In this document: positions 21,997 through 32,479 of the stretch, one piece after another
Layout of the letters: every line of letters begins with the position of its first letter
Position numbering within the stretch: the stretch's first letter is position 1
DNA from: Zea mays
Lineage: Eukaryota; Streptophyta; Magnoliopsida; Poales; Poaceae
Direction of reading: 5' to 3'
Assembly (NCBI RefSeq): GCF_902167145.1
Contig: NC_050105.1
Location: forward strand, 136,819,988-136,883,987
DNA: 64,000 nt
Program-made: the position numbers and the translations under genes
The notes under the pieces: generated by a model
Seen by the model: the letters and a program-made list of their open reading frames with translations, nothing else
Database searches by the model: none
Told to the model about the DNA's origin: nothing

Positions 21997-23350
21997 TAAA
22001 AGGGAATTAGGCTTACACCTAGTTCCTAAATGATTTTGGTAGTTGAATTGCCCAACACAAATAATTGGACTAACTAGTTTGCTCTAGTGTAAAAGTTATA
22101 CAGGTGCCAAAGGTTCACAACAAGCCAATTAAAAAGACCAAGTATTAGGTTCAACAAAAGAGCAAAGGGACAACCGAAGGCACCTCTGGTCTGGCGCACC
22201 GGACTGTCCGGTATGCCACCGGACAGTGTCCGGTGCACCACCGGACAGTGTCCGGTGCACCACCGGACATGTCCGGTGCACCAGAGGACTCCAACTCAAA
22301 CTCGTCACCTTCGGGAAAATCCAGAGGCAACTCCACTATAATTCACCGGACTGTCCGGTGTACACCGGACAGTGTCCGGTGCTCCAAGGAAGAGCGGCCT
22401 CAGGAACTCGCCGGCTTCGGTAAACTGCAACAGTTGCTCCGCTATAATTCACCGGACATGTCCGGTGTACACCGGACTGTCCGGTGTAACTACGGGGCAA
22501 CGGCTACTACGCGCCAACGGTCACCTGCAACAGCAATTAATGCGCGCCAGAGCGCGCAGAAGTCAGGCATGCGCGTAGTGGCGCACCGGACACGCTACAG
22601 TACATGTCCGGTGCGCCACCGGACATCCAGGCGGGCCCAGAAGTCAGAGCTCCAACGGTCAGAACCCAACGGCTTTGGTGACGTGGCTGGCGCACCGGAC
22701 ATGTCCGGTGTGCACCGGACTGTCCGGTGCACCATGCGACAGACAGCCCCACCAAACGGCTAGTTTGGTGGTTGGGGCTATAAATACCCCCAACCACCCC
22801 ACATTCAAGTCATCCAAGTTTTCCACTTCTCAACCACTTACAAGAGCTAGGCATTCAATTCTAGACACACCAAAGAGATCAAATCCTCTCCAATTCCACA
22901 CAAGGCTTTAGTGATTAGCGAGAGAGATTTGCCGTGTTCCTTTGAGCTCTTGCGCTTGGATTGCTTCTTTTCTTTCTCACTTGTTCTTGTGATCAAAACT
23001 CCATTGTAATCAAGGCAAGAGGCACCAATTGTGTGGTGGCCCTTGCGGGGAAGTTTTGTTCCCGGTTTTGATTTGAGAAGAGAAGCTCACTCGGTCCGAG
23101 GGACCGTTTGAGAGAGGGTAAGGGTTGAAAGAGACCCGGCCTTTGTGGCCTCCTCAACGGGGAGTAGGTTTGCGAGAACCGAACCTCGGTAAAACAAATC
23201 CGCGTGTAACACTCTTCATTTGCTTGCGATTTGTTTTGCGCCCTCTCTTTCGAACTCGTTATTATTTCTAACGCTAACCCGGCTTGTAGTTGTGATTAAT
23301 TTTGTAAATTTCAGTTTCGCCCTATTCACCCCCCCTCTAGGCGACTATCA
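21997..23350 (+). repeat. S1 copy B 5' LTR
   Basis: 1,354 bp, beginning TAAAAGGG (the usual TG start is changed to TA) and ending GACTATCA. The TATA box is at 22779-22786. It has about ten palindromes between 22197 and 22731, one CACCGGACAGTGTCCGGTG unit more than the 3' LTR. Confidence 0.94.
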
Positions 23351-23352
23351 AT

Positions 23353-23364
23353 TGGTATCAGAGC
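23353..23364 (+). other. S1 primer-binding site
   Basis: TGGTATCAGAGC, two bases after the 5' LTR, matches the complement of the initiator Met-tRNA 3' end as used by plant Copia elements. Confidence 0.88.
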
Positions 23365-23398
23365 CCGGTGCTTCATTAGAGCCTAACCGCTCGAAGTG

Positions 23399-24305
23399 AT
23401 GTCAGGAGATCACGCCAAGAAGGAGATGGAGACCGGCGAAAAGCCCACTACAAGCCACGGGAGCACTTCATCGGAAGAGTCCCGCACCAAGAGGAAAGAG
23501 AAGAAGGACTCCTCCAAAGGGAAGGAGAAGAAATCTTCTTCACACCACAAAGAGAAGAAGGAGAAATCCTCTTCCCACAAGCCGCATCGGAGTGGGGACA
23601 AGAAAAAGAGGATGAGGAAGGTGGTCTACTACGAGACCGATTCTTCATCGGCATCCACCTCCGGCTCCGACGCGGCGTCCGTCACTTCTAAGCGCCAAGA
23701 GCGTAAGAAGTATAGTAAGATTCCCCTACGCTACCCTCGCATTTCTAAACATTCACCTTTACTTTCCGTCCCATTACGCAAACCACCAACATTTGATGGT
23801 GAAGATTATGCTAGGTGGAGTGATTTAATGAGATTTCATCTAACCTCACTCCACAAAAGTATATGGGATGTTGTTGAGTTTGGTGCACAGGTACCATCCG
23901 AAGGGGATGAAAACTATGATGAGGATGAAGTAGCCCAAATCGAGCACTTCAACTCCCAAGCCACAACCATACTCCTCGCCTCTCTAAGTAGAGAAGAATA
24001 TAACAAGGTGCAAGGGTTGAAGAATGCGAAGGAGATTTGGGATCTACTCAAGACCGTGCATGAGGGTGATGAACTCACCAAGATCACAAAGCGGGAAACG
24101 ATCGAGGGGGAGCTCGGTCGCTTCCGTCTTCGCCAAGGGGAGGAGCCACAAGATATGTACAACCGGCTCAAGACCTTGGTGAACCAAGTGCGCAACCTCG
24201 GGAGCAAGAAATTGGATGACCACGAGGTGGTTAAGGTTATTCTTATATCACTCATCTTACTTAACCCCACTCAAGTTCAATTAATTCGTGGTAATCCTAG
24301 ATACA
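23399..24305 (+). pseudogene. gag: S1 gag, N-terminal part, split by the gag-only element
   Basis: ATG at 23399 was chosen over the in-frame GTG three bases earlier. The reading gives a Lys/Ser/Glu-rich N-terminus, then the Copia gag core (FHLTSLHKSIWDVVEFG, AKEIWDLLKTVHEGDE, GRFRLRQGEEPQDMYNR). The frame is interrupted after 907 bases at the ataca target site and resumes in phase at 30740. This half alone lacks the zinc knuckle and the coiled coil. Confidence 0.92.
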
Positions 24306-25717
24306 TGTAAGGAAAATGGACCCCGGGCCTTTTGGCTAATTGAGTTTTGGTGTTTGATGAACAACACAATCCGTGAACTAATAAGTTTTCTAGTATTTGT
24401 GTTTGTAGTTCACAGGATGCAAAGAGAATTGGACCAAGGCAATGAGGATGCAACACCTCAAAAGAAGACATAAAAAGATGCATAGGAGTCCAATACTCAA
24501 GAACAAAGAAGCCCGAAGAAATCAGCGAAGAAATCCAATATAAGGGCTGTCAGCCAGCGCCTGGTGGCGCACCGGACATTGGTGTCCGGTGTGCACCGGA
24601 CTGTCCGGTGAGGCACCGGACAGTCTGCGCAGAGAGGCCACAGACAGGCGCTCTCTGGCTGTAGCACCGGACTGTCCGGTGTGCACCGGACTATCCGGTG
24701 TGCCAACGGGCAGACGGCAACGGTCGGATCCAACGGTCGACTGCTACAGGCGCCAACGGTCGGCTGACGTGGCGTGCACCGGACATCTACTGTTCAGTGT
24801 CCGGTGGTGCACCGGACTGTCCGGTGCACCCGACGACAGAAAGCTGCTACTTTCTGTCCAACAGCTAGTTTGGAGTGTGGAGGCTATAAATACCACCCCA
24901 ACCGGCCATTCTCAAGTGTGGGAGCCCAAGCAACATACCAAGGCATATAGTGCACATTTCCAAAAGCTCAAACACCCAAGTGCTTAATAGAATCACTCGG
25001 TGATTAGCGTAGGTGCTTTGCGAAGTGCTTAGGTTAGTTAGACCGCTTTAGCGCTTGCTCTAGGTGAACCCTAGTTAGTTGAGTGAGATTTGTAAAACCA
25101 CACAACCCCTCGGCTCTTGCGTGAGTCGTTGTAATTGTACCGAGTGGGGCGAGAGTCTTGCGAGACCGTGACAACCGCGTTTGTGTCACGGCCGCCACCG
25201 TGTACCGGAGGGAACGAGGCCCGCGACTTTTCGGCCGGAAGCTCGATAGTGGAGACGGCGGGGAGCGTCCGAGAGGAGCCGGAAGCGGAGCACCACTTGC
25301 GCGTGGAGAAGGCCTGTGGCTCTCTACGGAGTTACTCGACCGTGGTGCTTGGCCCTCGCGTGGGCTTCCCTTTGCGTAGGGGCACCAACGAGGATTAGTC
25401 GGAACCTTGCGTGGTTCCGGATACCTCGGTAAAAATACCGGCGTCATCCACGAGAGTTTGCTTCTCTACTTAGCTCTTTACATTCCACATTTATATTAAG
25501 CATTTAAGTTTCAATCTTATTGTCATACTTATTTAGTGTAGATTGAAACTTAGCCTTTGCGGTAGAGATAGCAACACTTAGACAAAACCGAGTTTGCACA
25601 TTCTAGTTTTGATTATTTGCATATGTTTTGCTCTAGGGATTTAATTGTGGCCTAGTTTAGTAAAAGTTTTAGAAGTCCTAATTCACCCCCCCTCTTAGGC
25701 GTCACCCGTTTCCTACA
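24306..25717 (+). repeat. Gag-only element 5' LTR
   Basis: 1,412 bp, TGTAAGG to CCTACA. TATAAATA is at 24885-24892. CACCGGAC/GTCCGGTG palindromes are fewer than in S1 and S2 and lie around 24571-24830. By hand count it differs from the 3' LTR at about 18 positions plus a C-run length change. Confidence 0.93.
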
Positions 25718-25719
25718 AG

Positions 25720-25731
25720 TGGTATCAAAGC
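25720..25731 (+). other. Gag-only element primer-binding site
   Basis: TGGTATCAAAGC begins two bases after the 5' LTR, the same Met-tRNA-type site as in the full Sireviruses. Sharing it would allow the same priming system to copy this element. Confidence 0.87.
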
Positions 25732-25799
25732 CCGGTTTGGCTCATTTGAAACGCTTTAGCTTCACCGCTAAAAAGAGCCGACGCTTTTTAGAGGAAGGG

Positions 25800-27902
25800 A
25801 TGGATACCCATAGGCCACCACACTTCGACGGCACTAACTTCCCATATTATAGTGCTAGAATGGCTTGTTACCTAGAGGCAGTTGATCTAGGTGTTTGGAG
25901 AGTCACTCGTGACGGGATGAAACCTCTCAAGAATCCCGAGAAACCCACCACGAGTGAAGAAAAAGAAATTCATTTAAATGCTAGAGCCAAAAATTGCTTG
26001 TATGAATCTCTTAGCATGGATATTTTCAATCAAGTATTTACCCTGAAAACTGCTAATGAGATTTGGCTAAAATTGCATGAGCTCCATGACGGCACATCAA
26101 ATGTCCGTGAGCAAAAACATTGCCTAGTCTTAAATGAGTATAATTCTTTTGCTATGAAAGATGATGAGCTTGTTAGAGACATGTATTCTCGCTTGAATCT
26201 AATTATCAATGAGCTCAATTCTATTGACATTAATAAGCTAGGTGATGCGGACATTGTGAGGAAGATTATCTCCCTGCTACCACAACAAAGATATGGAAGC
26301 ATCATCACCATCCTTCACAACATGGAGGACTTAAGCAACATGACCCCGACCATTGTGATTGGGAAAATCGCGGCCTTTGAGATGTCGCGAAAAATGAGTC
26401 GGGGAGAGGAGCCAACTTACTCAAGACCATATGCTTTTGCATGTGATGAAAAGAAGGGCAAAAAGAAGGCTCCCACTCCAAGTTCCTCAAGTGAAGAAGA
26501 GGAAGAAGAAGAAAGTGATGATGATGAAGATAATCAACCATGCACATCATCCTCCGAGGACGAAGAAACGATCCGACGCGTCGGAAAGGTAATGGGGATG
26601 ATCCGCAAGATTAATCTAATGGGTGTGCCCCTTCAGGTCGAGGATCTTCTCTTTAACATTGACAGGAAAAAACAAAGGAAGAGAGGATGCTTCGCATGTG
26701 GGGAGAAGGGTCACTTCAGGGACAACTGTCCAAATATGGCCAAACCCAAAAAGGAGAGGAGCAAAGGCAAGGCGCTAACAAGTGTTAGAACTTGGGATGA
26801 TTCTTCAAGTGAAGATGAACCTCCAAGGACACGCAGCCACCGGTCCTCGTCACGATCATCACGGTCATCACACAAATGCCTTATGGCAAGAGGTAACAAA
26901 AGCATTCCATCCTCTAGTGATGAAAGTAGTAGTGATGAAGGTGAGGGAAAGCCCTCTCTAGATGAGCTTGCGGAAGCCGTAGAATTTTTACAGGATGTTT
27001 GCACTAAGCAAAAAGCTCAACTTAAAACTTTGAAAAATAAGTTGGTTAGCTCTCAAAATGATTACAAAGGTTTGCTAGAAAAATTTGAAACTTTTGCAAA
27101 CTTAAATAGTGAGCTATCAACTAAAATTGAGCTATTAGAATCTAGTGCTCCATCCACTGCTACCGATGATAGCCTTATTAAAAAGAATGAAAAACTTAAG
27201 GCTAAGTTAGCTAGCTCCCAAGAAGCTATTGAAAATTTGCTAGAGAAAATGGAAATTCTTAGCATACACAACAATGAGCTAACTACTAAGCTAGAAAACA
27301 TTGGTAGCACCCCAGCAACATCTTTAGTTGAAATACCTGAAATAATTAAGAAAGATGCTTCTACTTCCTGCTTTGATTTAATTGATGATTCTAACCCCTG
27401 CAACCAAGTCGTTGTTGAGAATATTGTTGTAGAGACATGTACGGATGAGGTTGCAAAGGAAAATGAACAATTAAAGCAAGAAGTGGCTCGCCTTGGCAAG
27501 GCTTTGTATGACAAGAAAGGCAAAGCCAAACAAATCCAACCTCCACAGGATAACACCACTGCGGGAGTGAACAAGCCTATGGAGGGAGAAACTGTGATTT
27601 GTAGGCTATGCCACAAGGAAGGCCACAAGTCTTTCCAATGCAAGGCGATGACCGGGGATAAACAAAGACAAAAGCTCAAGCAAAAGCCATCAAGCAAAAT
27701 CTCAAACACCTACATCAAAAAGGTGAACAAAAAGGATGCTACACCATATTTGATCAAGAAGAAAAAGAACGGAAAGGTGATAGCAATCAAGGCCAACAAG
27801 CAAGCCAACAAAGGAAAGGGGGCCAAACGCATCTGGGTGCCAAAGGAGATAATTTCAACCATGAAAAGCACCAAGAAGGTTTGGATCCCGAAAGGGAAGT
27901 GA
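25800..27902 (+). CDS. gag: Gag protein of the pol-less element
   Basis: The predicted protein is 700 residues from ATG 25800; an upstream in-frame GTG at 25719 overlaps the primer site and is not favoured. The N-terminal Copia gag core (HFDGTNFPYYSARMACYLE, ANEIWLKLHELHDGT) spans about residues 5-220. Ser/Glu/Asp-rich acidic runs follow at about 225-260, a CCHC knuckle (CFACGEKGHFRDNC) at 297-310, a predicted coiled coil at about 400-520, a second CCHC-like knuckle (CRLCHKEGHKSFQC) at 601-614, and a basic tail with two W-V/I-P-K motifs. The frame is intact, so the protein could still be made. Particle formation is the known family role; supply of enzymes from elsewhere is inferred. Confidence 0.9.
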   Translation: MDTHRPPHFDGTNFPYYSARMACYLEAVDLGVWRVTRDGMKPLKNPEKPTTSEEKEIHLNARAKNCLYESLSMDIFNQVFTLKTANEIWLKLHELHDGTSNVREQKHCLVLNEYNSFAMKDDELVRDMYSRLNLIINELNSIDINKLGDADIVRKIISLLPQQRYGSIITILHNMEDLSNMTPTIVIGKIAAFEMSRKMSRGEEPTYSRPYAFACDEKKGKKKAPTPSSSSEEEEEEESDDDEDNQPCTSSSEDEETIRRVGKVMGMIRKINLMGVPLQVEDLLFNIDRKKQRKRGCFACGEKGHFRDNCPNMAKPKKERSKGKALTSVRTWDDSSSEDEPPRTRSHRSSSRSSRSSHKCLMARGNKSIPSSSDESSSDEGEGKPSLDELAEAVEFLQDVCTKQKAQLKTLKNKLVSSQNDYKGLLEKFETFANLNSELSTKIELLESSAPSTATDDSLIKKNEKLKAKLASSQEAIENLLEKMEILSIHNNELTTKLENIGSTPATSLVEIPEIIKKDASTSCFDLIDDSNPCNQVVVENIVVETCTDEVAKENEQLKQEVARLGKALYDKKGKAKQIQPPQDNTTAGVNKPMEGETVICRLCHKEGHKSFQCKAMTGDKQRQKLKQKPSSKISNTYIKKVNKKDATPYLIKKKKNGKVIAIKANKQANKGKGAKRIWVPKEIISTMKSTKKVWIPKGK

Positions 27903-29320
27903 GTGGACCGAAGGTCGTCGGGAAATTTGGAGACTTGGCTAAATTGGGATGTATATCATGGGATACATCATATTGGATCAAGTTTATTGCCAAGTGGGTT
28001 AGTGAAAATTTTGGACCCAAATTTCCCACCCATGACTAAGGTAACTAGTTTTATTGTATTTCTCGTTTTTAGATATGTGTATCTATTTATCTTTTATCTA
28101 GTTTACCTTTCTTGCCTAGTATTGCATTTGTTATGTACTTTTGTTCAAAATCATGCATACTAGGTAAATCATATGGTAGGATTGCTAGTTTTTAAATTCA
28201 TATACTTAAGCAAACCTACATGGCTTAAAATGTTTAGTTAAAGCACGGCACATAGCTTTTATATCACTCCGTAGTAAATGATGCATCAATTGAAAATTTT
28301 GATTTCTACAAAGTGTATCATTTAACTTATATGTGCCAAAGTTTGGATTATGGATAATTTACCCCTCTCGATATCAAATCAAAGTGCATGTCTCCTACAA
28401 GTATTCAAAACTTGTATGCACACCTTTAGGGGGAGGTTACTCTATAATCTAACACTTTGAGACTAACACCTTTTTAAGTCTATTTCATGTGATAGTCTCA
28501 TTGTAAGGAAAATGAAGTCCCCGGAGAAAGACAACAATCTTCCACTGCAAAATCTCCAAGAACTCTCATGTCTCTCAAGCTCGCCATTGATCTTCAATTG
28601 GTATCTTTTGAGACTACATTTAGTATCATTTACATGTCTTCTCCAATATTTGATTAGACTATATTTCATATCATATGCTTCCATGTTGCTAAAAATGCAT
28701 AAGTAGTTAACTCATATTCTATTACCTATGCATAAGGGAAGTTAGTCTTCTCAAATCATGGCTTGCACCTCTAATTTTCACATGCTTTTTTCTAAGTAGA
28801 GGATCTCTGTCAAGGGGAGTATTTCTTCATCTCTAAAGGGGGAGAAAAACTCTTTCTAAAGGAGACAACTCATTTAGGGAGAGTAATCTTTTGAGGACTC
28901 CTTCAAGTGGTATCATTCACACAGTTTAATTTAATATCCTTCTGGTGATATCATTTGATACAATTCTTGATGAGGGCAAGCTTTTATTTACTTCCTACAT
29001 GCTTTTAATGTCTTCCTTTTCGGTGGTTGATGCCAAAGGGGGAGAAGTTTAGGGTCCAAAGCAATGAAAACATATCAAACACCAAACACCACTAATTTAA
29101 AATTTTATATCTCCAAATGACTTTTTCAAGTGGTTTTGGTTATTTGGTCCAAAAATAGGAAGTAAGTGAATTATGGAGTTAGGGGGAGGCTTAAGTCCAT
29201 AATATCACATTGTGGGGACAATCATGCATCTTCGCAAGTAGATTGCATATTTTCACTCAAATACTTGTATTATTTGCTTGCTTTGGTTGTGTTGTCATCA
29301 ATCACCAAAAAGGGGGAGAT
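27903..29320 (+). other. Non-coding 3' region of the gag-only element
   Basis: 1.4 kb where an autonomous element would have pol. I find no conserved pol motif in any frame and only short open frames. GGGGAG or GGGGGAG blocks recur near 28429, 28814, 28838, 29037 and 29181, and the final polypurine tract is at 29307-29320 next to the LTR. Confidence 0.8.
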
Positions 29321-30734
29321 TGTAAGGAAAATGGACCCCGGGCCTTTTGGCTAATTGAGTTTTGGTGTTTGATGAACAACACAATCCGTGAACTAATAAG
29401 TTTTCTAGTATTTGTGTTTGTAGTTCACAGGATGCAAAGAGAATTGGACCAAGGCAATGAGGATGCAACACCTCAAAAGAAGACATAAAAAGATGCATAG
29501 GAGTCCAATACTCAAGAACAAAGAAGCCCGAAGAAATCAGCGAAGAAATCCAATATAAGGGCTGTCAGCCAGCGCCTGGTGGCGCACCGGACATTGGTGT
29601 CCGGTGTGCACCGGACTGTCCGGTGAGGCACCGGACAGTCTGCGCAGAGAGGCCACAGACAGGCGCTCTCTGGCTGTAGCACCGGACTGTCCGGTGTGCA
29701 CCGGACTGTCCGGTGTGCCAACGGGCAGACGGCAACGGTCGGATCCAACGGTCGACTGCTACAGGCGCCAACGGTCGGCTGACGTGGCGTGCACCGGACA
29801 TCTACTGTTCAGTGTCCGGTGGTGCACCGGACTGTCCGGCGCACCCGACGACAGAAAGCTGCTGCTTTCTGTCCAACAGCTAGTTTGGAGTGTGGAGGCT
29901 ATAAATACCACCCCAACCGGCCATTCTCAAGTGTGGGAGCCCAAGCAACATACCAAGGCATATAGTGCACATTTCCAAAAGCTCAAACACCCAAGTGCTT
30001 AATAGAATCACTCGGTGATTAGCGTAGGTGCTTTGCGAAGTGCTTAGGTTAGTTAGACCGCTTTAGCGCTTGCTCTAGGTGAACCCTAGTTAGTTGAGTG
30101 AGTTTTGTAAAACCACACAACCCCTCGGCTCTTGCGTGAGTCGTTGTAATTGTACCGAGTGGGGCGAGAGTCTTGCAAGACCGTTGCAACCGCGTTTGTG
30201 TCACGGCCGCCACCGTGTACCGGAGGGAACGAGGCCCGCGGCGTTTCGGCCGGAAGCTCGATAGTGGAGACGGCGGGGAGCGTACGAGAGGAGCCGGAAG
30301 CGGAGCACCACTTGCGCGTGGAGAAGGCTCGTGGCTCTCTACGGAGTTACTCGACCGTGGTGCTTGGCCCTCGCGTGGGCTTCCTTTTGCGTAGGGGCAC
30401 CAACGAGGATTAGTCGGAACCTTGCGTGGTTCCGGATACCTCGGTAAAAATACCGGCGTCATCCACGAGAGTTTGCTTCTCTACTTAGCTCTTTACATTC
30501 CGCATTTATATTAAGCATTTAAGTTTCAATCTTATTGTCATACTTATTTAGTGTAGATTGAAACTTAGCCTTTGCGGTAGAGATAGCAACACTTACACAA
30601 AACCGAGTTTGCACATTCTAGTTTTGATTATTTGCATAGGATTTGCTCTAGGGATTTAATTGTGGCCTAGTTTAGTAAAAGTTTTAGAAGTCCTAATTCA
30701 CCCCCCCCCTCTTAGGCGTCACTCGTTTCCTACA
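29321..30734 (+). repeat. Gag-only element 3' LTR
   Basis: 1,414 bp starting TGTAAGG directly after the polypurine tract and ending CCTACA, with TATAAATA at 29900-29907. The TSD ataca follows at 30735-30739, after which S1 gag resumes. Confidence 0.93.
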
Positions 30735-32466
30735 ATACACACTAATGACTCCCGAGGAAGTTATCGGGAATTTTGTGAGCTTTGAATGTATGATCAAGGG
30801 CTCAAAGAAGATCAACGAGCTTGATGATCCCTCCACATCCGAAGCACAACCAGTGGCATTCAAGGCAACGGAGGAGAAGAAGGAGGAGTCTACACCAAGT
30901 AGACAACCAATCGACGCTTCAAAGCTCGACAACGAGGAGATGGCTTTAATCATCAAAAGCTTTCGCCAAATCCTCAAGCAACGGAAGGGGAAGGATTACA
31001 AATCCCGTTCCAAGAAGGTTTGCTACAAATGTGGTAAGCCCGGTCACTTTATTGCTAAATGTCCATTATCAAGTGACAGTGACAGGGATAACGACAAGAA
31101 GGGCAAGAGGAGAGAAAAGAAGAGGTACCACAAGAAGAGGGGCGGCGATGCCCACGTGTGCCGCGAGTGTGACTCCGACAAGAGCTCCATCGACTCCTCC
31201 TCCGACGAGGACGCCGCCAACATCGTCGTCACCAAGGGACTTCTTTTCCCCAACGTCGGCCACAAGTGTCTCATGGCAAAGGACGGCAAGAAAAAGAAGG
31301 TTAAATCTAAATCCTCCACTAGATATGAGTCCTCTAGTGATGATAATGCTAGTGATGAGGAAGATAATTTGCGTACCCTTTTTGCCAACCTTAACATGAA
31401 ATAAAAGGAAAAATTAAATAAGCTAATTAGTGTCATCCATGAGAAGGATGATCTCTTGGACTCCCAAGAGGACTTCCTAATCAAGGAAAATAAAAAGCAT
31501 GTTAAGGTTAAAAATGCTTATGCTCTAGAGGTAGAAAAATGTGAGAAATTAACTAGTGAGCTAAGCACATGCTATGACACTATTGCCAACCTTAGAAATG
31601 AAAATGCTAATTTGTTAGCTAAGTTTGATTCTCATGTTTGTAATGTTTCAACTTCCAATCCTAGAGATAATAATGATGATTTACTTGCTAGGATTGAAGA
31701 ATTGAATATTTCTCTTGCTAGCCTTATAAATGAAAATGAAAAATTACTTGCTAAGGCTAAAATTTTTGATGTTTGCAATGTTACTATTTCTAACCTTAGA
31801 AGTGAAAACGATATATTACATGCTAAGGTTGTAGAATTAAAATCTTGCAAACCCTCTACATCTACCGTTGAGCACACTTCTATTTGTACCAGATGTAGAG
31901 ATATTGATGTTAATGCTATTCATGATCACATGACTCTAATTAAACAACAAAATGATCATATAGCAAAATTAGATACTAAATTTGCCGAGCATAACTTAGA
32001 AAATGAAAAATTTAAATTTGCTAGAAGTATGCTCTATAGTGGGAGACGCCCTGGCATTAAGGATGGCATCGGCTTCCAAAAGGGAGACAATGCCAAAATT
32101 AGTGCCCCTCCTAAGAAATTGTCAAACTTTGTTAAGGGCAAGACTCACATGCCTCAGGATAACGAGGGTTACATTTTATACCCTGCCGGTTATCCCGAGA
32201 GCAAAATTAGGAGAATTCATTCTAGGAAGTCTCACTCTGGCCCTAATCATGCATTTATGTATAAGGGTGAGACATCTAGCGAACATAGCTTTTCATTTAA
32301 AACTTTTGATGCATCATATGTTTTGACTAACAAATCCGGCAAGGTCGTTGCCAAGTATGTTTGGGGCAAACACAAGAGCTCCAAAACTTGTGTTTGGGTT
32401 ACCAAAGTTCTTGTTTCTAATGCTAAAGGACCCAAAACCGTTTGGGTATCTAAAGTCAAGAACTAA
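30735..32466 (+). pseudogene. gag: S1 gag, C-terminal part, with premature stop
   Basis: The gag frame resumes in phase after the TSD. It has the CCHC knuckle CYKCGKPGHFIAKC (about 31021-31062), then acidic Ser/Asp runs. A TAA at 31402-31404 falls where S2 has a CAA codon (Gln). The same frame then continues to TAA 32464-32466 through a coiled coil with repeats of the type LRxENxxLxAK and a C-terminus with two WV-K motifs. This gag is thus broken twice, by insertion and by the stop. In S2 the equivalent region is open. Confidence 0.9.
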
Positions 32467-32479
32467 ACTTGTTTTGTAG

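Larger units (their letters stand above)
24306..30734 (+). mobile_element. Gag-only, pol-less LTR retrotransposon
   Basis: This is a complete 6,429-bp element with TSD ataca at 24301-24305 and 30735-30739. LTRs begin TGTAAGGAAA and end TTTCCTACA. Between them are a Met-tRNA primer site, one long gag gene, about 1.4 kb of non-coding DNA with GGGGGAG repeats, and a polypurine tract. No protease, integrase, RT or RNase H motif occurs in any frame. LTR palindromes and polypurine repeats are Sirevirus-like, but the gag differs strongly from S1 and S2. It is probably non-autonomous, using enzymes from a related element. I do not assign a family name. Confidence 0.9.

Noticed and set aside
25719..25799. 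GTG-started extension of the gag-only protein
   Set aside because: The extension overlaps the primer-binding site and uses a non-ATG start; ATG 25800 opens directly into the conserved gag sequence.
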